A program made the translations under genes and the position numbers. From Scenedesmus sp. ARA3 (taxonomy: Eukaryota; Chlorophyta; Chlorophyceae; Sphaeropleales; Scenedesmaceae): a stretch of DNA of 61,151 nt. The DNA lies in NCBI GenBank assembly GCA_004335835.1, contig RWJK01000317.1:1-61151 (forward strand), written 5' to 3'. The notes below the pieces were generated by a model. That model ran no database searches and was not told the origin of the DNA. It saw only the letters and a list, made by a program, of their open reading frames with translations. Positions 22,858 through 33,710 of the stretch are shown piece by piece; within the stretch, counting starts at the first letter, position 1, and each line of letters opens with the position of its first letter.

Positions 22858-24905
22858 TCACGCCTGTTTCTTTCCAGAAGCTGCTGCTGCTGCACCCGCT
22901 GCGTCTGCTGCTGTTGTGGCCGGCGCCACTGTTGCCGCCGCTGCTGCTATTGCTGCAGCCGCATTGATATGCCGCAGCTCATCCTGCATCAGCGGCAGCA
23001 GCGCATTAGCAATCACCTCACCCAGCCTGTCATATCCTGCCATGGTCAAATGCACGCCATCGTCCCACACCTCCCAGCGCTGCTCCTCTGGCATGCTCTC
23101 ATACGGCAGCACTGCTGCCAGGTCCAACAAGTGCACGCGAGGCTTTGACCGCCTGCTTGCAGGACCCCCGCCAGCTGCTGCCAGCGCACCGCTGCCGCCC
23201 GCCGCTGTCCCGCTTTTGTCCCACTTTTCCTGCAGCACATACGCCTGGATCAGCTGGTTGAGCCGCCGGCGCTGCTTCTCGACCGCTTCTACAGGCATTG
23301 CCACCTCTGTCAGCGTCATCAGCAGCACGTTGCTGCCGTGTTTAAGGCACATCTGCACCAGCACGTCCAGCCCAGCCAGCACCTCCTCTGCGGTGCTGTC
23401 ATCACCTGCAGCAGCGCAGACACATACACAAAAACAAGAAGCAGGGACGACAGCTCAAGCACTGCACTGTGTGGTGCAGACACATATGGTGGTTGGAGGT
23501 GTGAGAGGTGTGCAGGTTGATGGCTTATTGCGGGTGTGCATGTGGCGCCTCAGCTGCCCAACATGCAGCGCACACCATCCGTGCTCATACACCCACCATG
23601 CTTGCCACACTTTCAGTTTTCGCCAGTGTTATAAAGCTAAAGCACCATACACAAGGAGGCTCAAACGAACACCTGCAGAAAGCACAGCCGGAGCCCCACA
23701 ATGCATGCAGCAACCAACCAGCAACATCACAAAGCATGCCAGCGCCTTGTGCTCATATGTATGCTGCACACCACAAGCGCTACCACCAGCCCTAAAAGGG
23801 TTGTTTGTGATCGCCACTTCCACTCCTGTGATGACCATCAACACTCTGTTCTAATCCACTGGCTTGCTTGCTCACCTCCGATGTCGTTGATGCCTCCCAG
23901 CAGCAGCACCCAGTCGTACCAGCGCTGCGCTGACTCGTGCTCATCCAGCGTGCGCTGCAGCCTGTGGTTCATGCCCAGCAGCACACGCTCCCCGCTCTCA
24001 CCCTGCTCCTCAATCTGAAGGTGCCAGTCCTGCAGGGCGGCAGCAGGCGGGAGGGAGAGAGGATACAAGGATTATGTTTGATGCAGCTGGCGGTCAGTGC
24101 CGTGTAGCCTACAGCGTCCAGTTGTTCCACAACAACTACAAAGCTAGCAGTGGTGAGTTGCATGGCAGAAGGGAACACAAACAAGCTGCAGCTCTATGGT
24201 GGCTGCTACTCACCGAATATGTGGAGCATCTTCCAGATGCCAACCATAAGGTCACCTTGTGTGCAGGGAATGCAGCAGGAGAGCAGGTCTATAACTGTTG
24301 CTGAGCAGTGGGGCTGCCGCTGCTCGCACCTGAGGCAGCTGCTTGTAGATGACGTCACCCAGGCGCTTGGCGTACGGGTGGAAGGCATTACCACCCCTGC
24401 AACAGCAGCAGCAGCAGCATAACCACATGTGTCGAGGCTGCGTCTCTTTCATCAGGCGGTACTCCACAACTCACGTGCACAGCACGAGCAGCCACACCTA
24501 TACCATCCTGAGGCTGCCTTGATTGAAGAGCCATAGAACAGTTTGGCTTTAATTGTTAGCAGCAGCCCAGCAGGTGCATGCAACCAGCTGAAGCCATTAC
24601 CACTGCATGGGAACACGGCAGAAGTAGTTGCAGCAGTTGCAGCAGCTGCACCCTACTCACTCTGTGAAGCCTTCAGTCAGTGAGTCCCCAAATGCTAGTA
24701 GCCTGTACACCTTGCGCTGCCGCTGGTTTCTTTTGTCTGCTCCGCCCTTCAGCACTATCTGATTTGGGTCTGGGAACAAGTGCTTCTCCATCCATGCTGC
24801 AGGAAACCCTCGAAGTGATGGGGAGAAGAACGCTGCAATTGCCACAGCCCCTACAACCGCCAGCAGCGCCAGGAAGCCTCCAGCTACTCCCGTCAATGAC
24901 ACCAT
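22858..24905 (-). CDS. Membrane-anchored GDSL/SGNH-family esterase or lipase
   Basis: Four exons, 5' to 3': 24905-24661, 24396-24330, 24029-23876, 23405-22858. They give 337 residues. An uncleaved-looking hydrophobic helix (about residues 2-27) is followed by a basic linker, then the SGNH blocks in order: LLAFGDSLTEGF (nucleophile Ser ~75), an FHPYA segment, LLLGGINDIGG (Asn of block III), and DDGVHLTMAGYDRL (Asp ~271, His ~274). All catalytic residues are present. The family hydrolyses ester bonds of lipids or acetylated sugars; the substrate cannot be told. The short Ala/Gly insertion near residue 225 and the Ala-rich C-terminus look disordered. The anchor suggests an ER, Golgi or surface location. 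The ATG at 24905 is the first in frame. Confidence 0.9.
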
Positions 24906-25870
24906 GGCGCCCTGCGTATGAGACAACTAGCTGCTGCTGCTGTTGTACTGCTGCTGCAGGTAGTAGTGGCGCTGCTGTCGCTGCCACTAAAAGGTCACCA
25001 CATGACGAAGAATGCTCGTCTGCCAGTGTCCCGCCAGCAACCGCGCAACAAACTTTTCAGGGTCCCTGGCCGAGCGCAACGACAAGAAAGTGAGCAAAGG
25101 GATCCAGCCAAGAAGACGTAGGTCCAGCTGGGTAAATTCAACTTTGAACCACAGACCACAGACACACTGATAGTTGACGTTTAACTGTGTGGTAGGCCTT
25201 GTGTGCGCCCAGCTTCCATCAGCAGGAAGCCCTAACCGTCTCTGAGAACCGCAGAAACACGTATGCGTGCAGATAGTCATGCATGCAACGTTGATTGCCA
25301 AGATTAAAACCTCAATTGCACCTAGAACAATCACCGCCTGGTCAGGAAGGGTGGGAGGTGGCAAGCACTGCAGCATCAAGTCTATGCTGTCACAGGCTAC
25401 CAGGCAGTGTACTGGTATGTGCCTGGGCCCTGGTAGGGCGCCTAGGCTAGGGCGCCCGGTCCAAGGGTGAGCAGCTACCCACACAGCACACAAAAAGGTA
25501 AATAAACTACATGTACTGGATTCCAGGCACCTCAAAACAGGTCTCGCTAAGCATCAGTCAGGTGTGCCTTCAGCTCAGCCAACCGCTGGCCCTGGCATGT
25601 GCCAGGTGCCACAACAACTGTAGTCTGCCTGCCACATATATCCAGCCGGCCACTGCTTGTGCGCAGCTCATATGAGTGCCAACCGGCCGCCAGCCCAGAA
25701 CCATCTACGCACAATTTGTGTGTTACACGACGGGAACACAGCCCGTTTTTGAGCCAATGACAGGCTCACTGGGCAACCACTTGATCCATCAGCCATGCAC
25801 TGGATTCAATACGCATCTACGCATCTGCTGCCTTGCTGCAGGCCCGCTGAAGCCTTGGCCTTGGCCGCTG
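24906..25870. other. Intergenic: GDSL promoter side and 3' flank of the Gln-rich gene
   Basis: No supported gene. About 25080-25340 is AT-richer and repeat-poor, as expected for the minus-strand GDSL promoter. Near 25420-25460 there is a small GGGCGCC/GGCGCCC-type inverted repeat. A candidate minus-strand poly(A) signal lies at 25723-25727. Confidence 0.5.
25723..25727 (-). terminator. Candidate TGTAA polyadenylation signal for the Gln-rich gene
   Basis: Minus-strand TGTAA about 145 bases downstream of the stop at 25871. Orientation and distance fit; the motif is short. Confidence 0.35.
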
Positions 25871-28719
25871 TCACGTGCTGCCAGCCGCAGCTGGCCGAGC
25901 GCACGGCGCGTAGCTGAGCGCCCTCAGGCTCTGCTCAGCCCTGCTGATGGCGTCGCTGCAGGCCAGCGCGTCCTGGACGCGCGCATACACCTGCAGGTGC
26001 ACACATGTGTCACGAACACCACCGACCCTCACAATGCATAATATGGACTGCAAGTTGCGAGGTCGTACGGTGGCCCCGCATATGTCATAATCATGCTCAA
26101 TGTTTGAGCACCACGTGCGCACATCTTACACCAGCTGGCGAGCGTGTTGTGCACATTGAAGCTTCAACACCTTGTGTGCTGTGGTTGCACAGCTGCTTGA
26201 TAACTCACCTGGCGCCTGCTGCCCGGCAGATGATTGAGGGTCAGCCCAGCAGGGGACAAGTGGCCATGGCTGGCACCAACAGGGGCACCAGGCACATCAC
26301 TCTTGTAGCGCCGCTGCGGCGGCATACCCGCCTGGTCTGGCAGCAGCTGCTGCAGCAACGCTGGCCTGGCCACAAAGCTGATGAAGTCGCTGCTGGGAGC
26401 TGCAGCTGCTGCTTGGCGGCAGGTTGCAGTGCTGGCGGCATGTTGAGGCTGAATTGTGTTGCTTGTGAGCTGCTGCTGCTGCTGCTGCTGGCTTGTCGCT
26501 CCATTATCAGAGACGCGCTCTGCTCTACTCTGCTGTCTGTTGTTGTCTGTTGCCTTGCCATCACAACAGCCTCCTGCCACAGCTGTTGCTGCATCCACGT
26601 CTGCTTTCATTGCCACTTGAGTAGCTGCTGCCCCTGCCGCTGCTGGTGCTGACGCAGGTGTCATGCCTTCGGCTGCAGCCTGTGCAGCATCTGCCAATGC
26701 AGCATCGCTTGCACCACCAGCAGCAGCATCCTGGCCAGCACTGCTAAAGCGAACATGCCTGTTCATGGTGCCCAGCCCTTGCTCACATGCAACCTCCTCC
26801 TCCTGCTGCTGCTGCTGCTGCTGCTGCACCGCGCCGGTGGTGCCTGTACATACTGCGTCACACGGCCGCTGATGGTGATGCAGAGCTGGCTGTACATGTG
26901 GCCTTCCAGAAGCTGCAGCTATGCAAACTGGCCCAGCCATGCTGCCGCCCTGCTGCAGCCGTGCTCGCTGCTGCATGACCCCAAGCTGGTACAGCTGCAG
27001 GTGCCTATTTGCAGCGTTCTGCCTAGCCAGCTGCTGCCGCTGCTGCTGCAGGCGCCACTCCTCCTGCTGCTGCTGCCGCTGCTGCGCGGCGTGCTGCTCC
27101 TGCTGCTGCACTGCCAGCGCAATTGTGCCTAGGTCAGGCATGCTGTTGAGGCCTGGGGGCAGGTTGAATGCTTGAAAGCGCATTGCTAGGCTTGCCAGAA
27201 GCTCAGGTGTGTAGCTGTCACTGTCGATGCCCAAGGCATGCAGGGCTGCTGCCTTTGCTGCTGCATCGCCAGCTGAGCCATCACCTGCCAGCGCATTGGT
27301 CTCTGATGTGTGCTTTGTAGCGCTGGCAGCTGCATTGTCCGTGCTGCGCCGCGGCTGCGGGCGATTACCAGAGGTTTTAAGCCCGGCAGCACCTGCTACT
27401 GGCGTTGCTTGCTGCTGCTGCAGGTTTAGCAGGTTCTGCACAGCTGCATCAGCCTGGGAAATTTCAGCTGCCATGTAGTCGTTTATCTGTGCAAAGATAC
27501 CATCTGCTGCCGCAAGCTGCTGCTTCTTCTGCTGCTGCTCCCGGCTGCAGGCGTTGCTGTTGCTTGTCTTGCTGCGATGTGAGTTAGCACCAGATGACCC
27601 AGCATTGCTGCTGGAGGTGCTCCGACTACTGTTCTTGCCACATGTATGCTGCTGGGTGCTCTGTATGGAAGACGCAGGTAGTGCAGCTGTGTCCAGGCGG
27701 CCCACAGATGCTCTTGCAGGAAATACCAGTGGTGGATTGACAGATGCTGCTGCAGCCGTTGCACTTGCTGCATTGACTGGTGGTTGTGGCTGCACAACTG
27801 GCCTGTTTTCAGCACATTGCGTGTGAGTCCTGGCCGCCGCCTGTGCCTTAGCTGCGACACCTGCATGATTGCTGTCATGTGTTACATCTGCTGGCCGCCC
27901 CTGGCTGCTGCTTGTTGTCTGCTGCAGAGCACTGCTTGGTGAGTCTGAGGCACAGGGTTCGGCTGTCAGCCTGCTTGCAGGAGCAATGGCTGTCTGTAGC
28001 TGAGCCAGGCGTGCTTGTGCTGCTGCAAGCTCAGCATCAATTTTGCTGCCCTTGCCCTTGTAATCATGGATGACACGAGCATCCTGCGGCAACAATACAA
28101 CGACACAAGCTGCATTTGTATTGATTGATTTGACATAACAGGTTGAGCTGTACCGAGCAGTTGTGCAACGCACACAGGCAGCTGTACACAGCAGCTGTGC
28201 AACGGCACAACTTGCTGAGCCTGGCTAAGGATCAACATGTGGCGAGGAGCACAGGAAGGATAATGAAGCTCCAGCAGGGCCTCTGACTAAATGGCTCGCA
28301 CCTGAACCTTCTTGTTCAGCCTTGGCACCTGCCGAAGCTTCTTCTTTGCAAAAGCATCAGCAGCTACATGCAGCGGCAAGTTGCAGTCCAGGGTGGCAAC
28401 GTGAGGAGGCCCAAGCCCTGCAAAGAGGTGTCAATGACTGCAAGCTCATACGAGAAATCAGACGTACCTGCCACGTCCATCACATCATGCGGCAACGCAG
28501 ACTTCAGGCGGGTCGTAACCTTCAGTCCCAACAGTTGAGCGAAGTAGGGTGACGTCACCCGAAAACCTGCTGATACTGTTAACAAAGCACCAATAATAAA
28601 TTTTTTCAGGGCTCTGGCCCACCAGTCGGCCCCCCTGGGCAGTTGCTGGGGTTTGAGCTGACGGGATGACCTACATTGGAGCCAAACTTCCAACGTGGGT
28701 CCTGCTTTGGGCTTGCCAT
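25871..28719 (-). CDS. Uncharacterised Gln/Ala-rich protein with conserved-looking N-terminus
   Basis: Model, 5' to 3': 28719-28623 (uncertain), 28566-28468, 28417-28302, 28083-26209, 25990-25871; ~768 residues. Exons 2-5 join in phase with good splice sites. The N-terminal part (RVTSPYFAQLLGLK, then LGPPHVATLDCNLPLHVAADAF, KKKLRQVPRLNKKVQ, and a helix IDAELAAAQARLAQLQ) looks like a folded or conserved domain, but I do not recognise it. The huge exon 4 is Gln/Ala/Ser-rich and probably disordered, with short possibly helical islands (IFAQINDYMAAEISQADAAVQNLL; ELLASLAMRFQAF). The last exon encodes a short helix VYARVQDALACSDAISRAEQSL. The first exon is doubtful: the strong donor GTAGGT after residue 15 is out of phase with exon 2, so I used a later GTGGGC donor. 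A further upstream exon is also possible. Confidence 0.65.
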
Positions 28720-28809
28720 GAAAGCCTGCTGCTGAAAGAGCAGGTGACGAGGTAGTGATAGCTAATAGGTGGGGGAGATAGCAGCCCGCTCTTCTATAGC
28801 CAGCGCTGC
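28720..28809. promoter_or_regulatory. Very short head-to-head gap (possible bidirectional promoter)
   Basis: Only 90 bases separate the predicted minus-strand start (28719) from the plus-strand start (28810). If both starts hold, the two 5' UTRs overlap or share promoter elements inside the genes. No TATA box is seen. Confidence 0.35.
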
Positions 28810-31800
28810 ATGAGCAGCCGAACGGCGCTGCTGCCCGAATACCATATCAGAAGCAGTATGTTAGCTGGAGAAGCGGACTTGACCATCAGCATCGGGGCTG
28901 TTGCTCCGCAGCAGGTGAGTGCGTCACCTGCTGCCGGACTCTGCATCGGGCTGCATGATGTGTATCGCTGCAGGGAGGCAGCAAGTATGCCATCACATGC
29001 TTGTGTTTGCCTACATGTGCTGCACGTGGGGCAGCTGGCGCAGCAGCGATAGCTGGTTGTAGCTGATTGACAGCAGCAGGCTGCGCAGCATGCGCCAGCA
29101 TTTGTCCTGGCCTGACACCGTGTGTCCCACCACTTGCACTCGCAGCAGCAAGCCACGACTTACTGGGCGTCAGCTCACCCCATCAAGGACTATGTACGGG
29201 TGGATGACAGCGTCAGCATCTACTATGAAGTGCATGGCTTGCCTCCAGGAGGGTAAGCAGGCGCTACTGTGTGCGTGATCACCCATAACCAGCAGCAATA
29301 GAATCTTGATTAACTACGTTGAATGAAGAAGGCTGCAATAGAGCGTAAAATGCAATTACAGCTTGCAGCCAGAGCAGTCAGGCTACCAGCAGGCAGTGCG
29401 CTTGCCCTTGTGCTTCAAGTTGCCCTGCGCCGAGGCAATCTGCTCGATCTTTGGTACCTTGTTGCCTGCACAGACTCATAACAGTGAGATGCTTCACCAT
29501 CTGACAACTTGATGCTGCTGGGAGGGTTTGCTGACGTTACTTGCTGGCTGTTGTGTTGTGGCTTGCAGGAGCCTGGAGCAGGCACAGCACCTGCCCAAGG
29601 TTGTTATGATCATGGGTGAGCAGCACAGCACAGCACAGCAGCAACTTGGGGTATGGCTGTACATACTGCAGCTCAAATAGTTTTTTGAGAGGCCGTGCGC
29701 TTGCAGGAAAGCAACTTCTGCAAAGCAATCGCTGCAGGCACATCTTGCTGGTGCTGTGCGTGAACATGCTGTATGAGTTGCTACAACACATGTGGTTTGA
29801 CTGGAACCCAGCAAGCTCCACAGTGGGAGCAGTGCCATAAGAGATGTATATGCACGTGCTCAGCACTTATGCCTTGTCTGCTGCTGCGTGTCGCACTTGT
29901 GTTGCATGCGGCGCAGGCCTCGCGTGTGGCTGCAGCGCCTGGCAGTGGCAGCTGCAGGACCTTGTGCAGCAGCACCAGCTAACTCCAGACTACACAGCAC
30001 CCGACAGCCGCAACCCGTCTGCACATGGAGGACACCCAGCTGACAGCCCCCACCAGATGCACCAGCAGCAGCAGCTGTGCGCCTGGTCTGCCGAGGAGCA
30101 GGGCAGCTTGAAGCAGCGGCAGTGGCAGCAGGAGCAGCTGCAGCAGCTGCAGCAGGAGCTGGCGCGGCAGCAGATGCTGGTGTGCGTGATGGACAACAGA
30201 GGCATGGGCCTTAGCAGCTGCCCGCAGGACAGCGCGGCATACAGCACCAGCATCATGGCAAGGGATGTGCTGGCAGTCATGGTGAGGCTGGCTGGCGGGC
30301 TGCTGCATAGCTGTGTGGATTTGTATTCGGTGGCTGGATGGATGTGGGTACTTGTCATGTCGGTACCATCTGCAACGGGTACGCTGGCAGGCAGGGTGGC
30401 TGCTGTGAAGCTGGCGCTGGGCCAGGCGTGCAATGCGCGTGGCGTGCAAGCCCGTACACAGCTGCTGTACATGGCTACAGCCTCGTGCAACTGGCATCCA
30501 GGGACATAAACCGCATGGCGTCTTCAGCTTATGCTGAGCTGTTATGTCTGCTGCTATTCGTGGTCCTGTGTCTGTAACTCACAGTTGTTTCTGGTGCCGC
30601 CGCTGCTGCTGCTGCTGCTGCTGCAGGATCAGCTGCGCTGGGACAAGGCGCACGTGCTGGGCTTCTCCATGGGCGGCATGATCGCGCAGTGCCTGGCAGT
30701 GGCGGCGCCCAGCCGCATTGCCAGCCTGACACTGCTGTCCACGTCAGCTGGCGGCTGGCAGATCGTGCCCACGCACAGCTGGTCGGGCCTCAAGACGGCG
30801 CTGCGCATGATGACCGCACGGTGCGCCATGCTTGTGCAGGAGAGGGCTGTGAGGGCATGGAGCGTTTCTGTGCTTGTGGATGTTACAGTTGTGCTGAGTC
30901 TGCAGTTTGAATGTATTGGGCAGCAGCTAGCTCTGCTTTTTGCCTGTATGCATTGCCAAAGCATGCACACGGAGGTGGCAGCTTTGGTGGTTCTTTCTCT
31001 CAGTCGAGTGGCTAGCGTGCTTTGCAAGATCGCCAGAGCTCGCACAAGACCGTTGCTCGTTCTGCTCTGTTGCTGCTGCTACAGGAGTGCTGAGGATGCG
31101 GCTGACGCTACGCTGCGCTTCCACTTCAGACGGCGCACGCTCAAGGCATACGTGAGTGGCCGCGGCTGTTGAGCTGCAGGATCAGCAGCTCATTGGGCCA
31201 GTACAGGATGTTGCCGAGCATCGGCAGCAGCACACAGCACCAACAAGTGTATGATGCCTTTGGTAAATGCTTTGGGGGGGGCGGGGGTGTTGGGAAGCTG
31301 GTGCAGCACAGCCTCTGCAGGACCCCTGGCTACTATACGCCTAAACACACCACGCCGCCACCGCCTGCATTCAACCTTTCTGCACCCAAAGTGCCTGCCT
31401 CGCTCTCTCTCTCATGCCTCGGTTGTTTTCCTCTGCGTTGCACTCGTCCTGCAGCTGCCGCAGTGGGCGGCGCGCCGGCAGGACCTGCTGCGGCGCGAGT
31501 ACCTGACGGCTGCTGGCGCGCCGCTGCAGCCGCCGCACGGCTTCAAGGGCCAGGCGGCGGCCTGCTGGCGCCACAGCCTGAGCGCTAAGGAGGCAGCGGG
31601 CATTGCAGCAGGTGCGCGGATAGGACGGGGCGGGACGAGACAGGACGCATGGCTGCCTGCTAGCAAGGTCTGGGTGTGAGTGGTGTAAAGGGAGTGCTGC
31701 TGGCAGGACCCGGGTGGCTTGTGCAAGCACTGCCTGGGCATCTGTGTTTCGAATGGAAAAGCAGCCGCTTCAGCAGTAGGGCTGGTGGGGCAGTGCTAGC

Positions 31801-32412
31801 TCGGCTTCAAGGGCCAGGCGGCGGCCTGCTGGCGCCACAGCCTGAGCGCTAAGGAGGCAGCGGGCATTGCAGCAGGTGCGCGGGTGGGACAAGGCAGCGC
31901 GGCTGCTGTCACAAGGCTATGCTAAGCCAGCTGCTGCCCTGTGCGTTGCGTGTACTGGCGGCGACTGCGTGTGGATGCATTCAATCATCAGCTGCACGCA
32001 CCGCGGATTGGCTGCCTGCTCACCTGCCTACCTGCCTGCCTGCGTGCCTGCGTGCCTGCCTGCCCACTCCCGCACCTGCAGCCGGCTTCCCTGTGCTGGT
32101 GGTGCATGGGCGCAGCGACAAGCTGGCCTCGCCAGCCAACGCGGAGGCGCTGGCGCGGCGGCTGCAGGCGCCCTGCGTGCTGCTGTGAGTGGCCGCAATG
32201 TGATTCGCTCCTTTTGCTTGTGTGCAGTGTGGTCTGCGCTCCATCAACTGGTGGCAGCTGCTCTACAGCAGGATCGGCTGGTGGTGGCTTGCAGAGTGGA
32301 GTGGTGCTGATGAGCATTTTGGCAGGCTGCGTTGCAGTGTATGTCATTGAGCTGGTGAGCTGCCCCCAGGTAGTCACTGGGCTCACTCATAGCTATCCCG
32401 TCTGTCATGCTG

Positions 32413-32448
<36 letters not shown>

Positions 32449-32748
32449 AGGCCTGGTGCCCACTTCATCGTGCGCGAGTGTGCGGGGCAGATCAACATGC
32501 TGCTCAGCAACCTGGTGTGGGGCCGGCAGCACATCATGGCCGCGGACAACACCCCATACCTGGACCCCAGCCCAAGCCTTCTGAAGGCCTGGAAGCAGCT
32601 GGATGCACAGAGCCGCGCATGCGGGGTGCCAGCAGCAGCAGCAGCAGCAGGGGTGGGTGCTGCAGGGCAGCAGGCCGGGGTGCTTGCTGTGGCATGTGCT
32701 GCGGCGGCGGCAGCTGGGCCGGCTAGTGCGAATCGCAAGGTTATGTGA
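28810..32748 (+). CDS. Alpha/beta hydrolase-fold protein
   Basis: Nine exons: 28810-28914, 29146-29252, 29569-29615, 29917-30281, 30627-30820, 31085-31151, 31455-31611, 32082-32184, 32451-32748. They give 480 residues. Core strand VDDSVSIYYEVHG, then LPKVVMIMGLACGCSAW (oxyanion HG-like loop), VMDNRGMGLSS, nucleophile elbow G-F-S-M-G-G (Ser ~222), and PVLVVHGRSDKLASP (acid Asp ~360). The likely catalytic His is in LPGAHFIVRE (~386). All elements of the fold are in order. A Gln-rich, CAG-coded insertion (~residues 105-165) splits the strand after the oxyanion loop from the rest, unusual for the family. The substrate is unknown; no signal peptide is seen. Intron 7 holds an identical 82-base copy of the end of exon 7. 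Confidence 0.87.
31538..31883. repeat. Identical 82-bp duplication of exon 7 end plus donor
   Basis: 31538-31619 and 31802-31883 are identical by eye over 82 bases, 264 bases apart. The first copy is the last 74 bases of exon 7 plus its GTGCGCGG donor. The second lies in the intron and keeps the donor. Flanking intron bases after the copies are only weakly similar. Confidence 0.92.
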
Positions 32749-33710
32749 GGACGGGTGGGACTCCGTTGGTGTTGCTGTGGACACCTGGGTTGGCTTTGAA
32801 TGAATCAATGATGTTTGTATGGGTCACAGTCACAAATGATGGCTAATTGGGGTGGTGGTTTTTTCAAGGGTCGGCCATAGCGGCTGAGGGTCGCATCAGG
32901 TATCTTGATGCAGTTTGGGGTAGCGTGTACGTGTATGGGTGTGTACATCATGGGCGTTGGGGGGATTGCAGCAGCCGATGTGTGCATCACGTGATGCTGA
33001 TGACGCTTTGCAAGGTGTGTGGATGCTGAACTACAACTGGGCTGTCAGACCACCCTTGATCAGGGGCTGTGGTCTGACGTGTGCATGCTGGGACGCAAGC
33101 AGGAGCGCGTGTGAGTGTGTCAACTGTACATCGCTGTCAACTGCACAGCTGTCCTTTGTCTGCCGCCTGATTAATGAAGGCGGCTGCTGCTCTTCTTTGT
33201 TTGCACTTGCTGCGGCAAGTGCTAGTGTGTGTTGTGTCCATTAGTAGGGCTGTTTGGGGCGGGTGGGTGGGGGTGGGTGCTTTGTAGCTTACTTTGGGTT
33301 GTTGCTCAGAATGCAGGAGGCATCCTTTGTTCAGTCATACCTGTGTGCCCAGCTGAGTTATGTAGGCCGTTGGCCAGGCTGGCCTGAAGCCTTGTGAGCT
33401 GGAGTTATATTTGCAGCCCATAGCAAACTGTGTCTGACATTGCTACTTGCTACAGATTATGTGGTGCATTTTTCATGTTTTCTGGTACTTTGTGGGTCAA
33501 AGGCACTGCTGGCCCCCTGGGTGTGCAGCCATGGCCTTGTCACCTGCTGCCTCATGTAACCTGCCATGACACCCTCTACTTTGGCACCTACGAGCCCTTC
33601 AAAAGATGGTCGAGCCGCACGCAACCACGAACAAACAGCTTAAAAGTTTCATAATTATTGTGTGGCCCTGTGTAATTTACTAGACGGCCTGTTTCCTCAA
33701 CCTCACCAAC
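32749..33710. other. Intergenic between hydrolase and Rieske oxygenase genes
   Basis: No supported gene. T/G-rich 3' flank at first, with a candidate plus-strand TGTAA at 33555-33559. The 33600-33700 stretch is AT-richer and probably contains the core promoter of the gene at 33711. Confidence 0.5.
33555..33559 (+). terminator. Candidate TGTAA polyadenylation signal for the hydrolase gene
   Basis: About 810 bases past the stop at 32748, on the same strand; another TGTAA is at 33670-33674. Long 3' UTRs are common in chlorophytes, but the assignment is weak. Confidence 0.25.

Noticed and set aside
22697..23854. 385-codon plus-strand ORF
   Set aside because: Antisense to GDSL exon 4, which has catalytic motifs and correct splice phase.
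28632..28719. First exon of the Gln-rich gene ending at the strong donor GTAGGT (codon 15)
   Set aside because: All good acceptors of the next exon need phase 1, whereas this donor leaves phase 0; kept only as an alternative.
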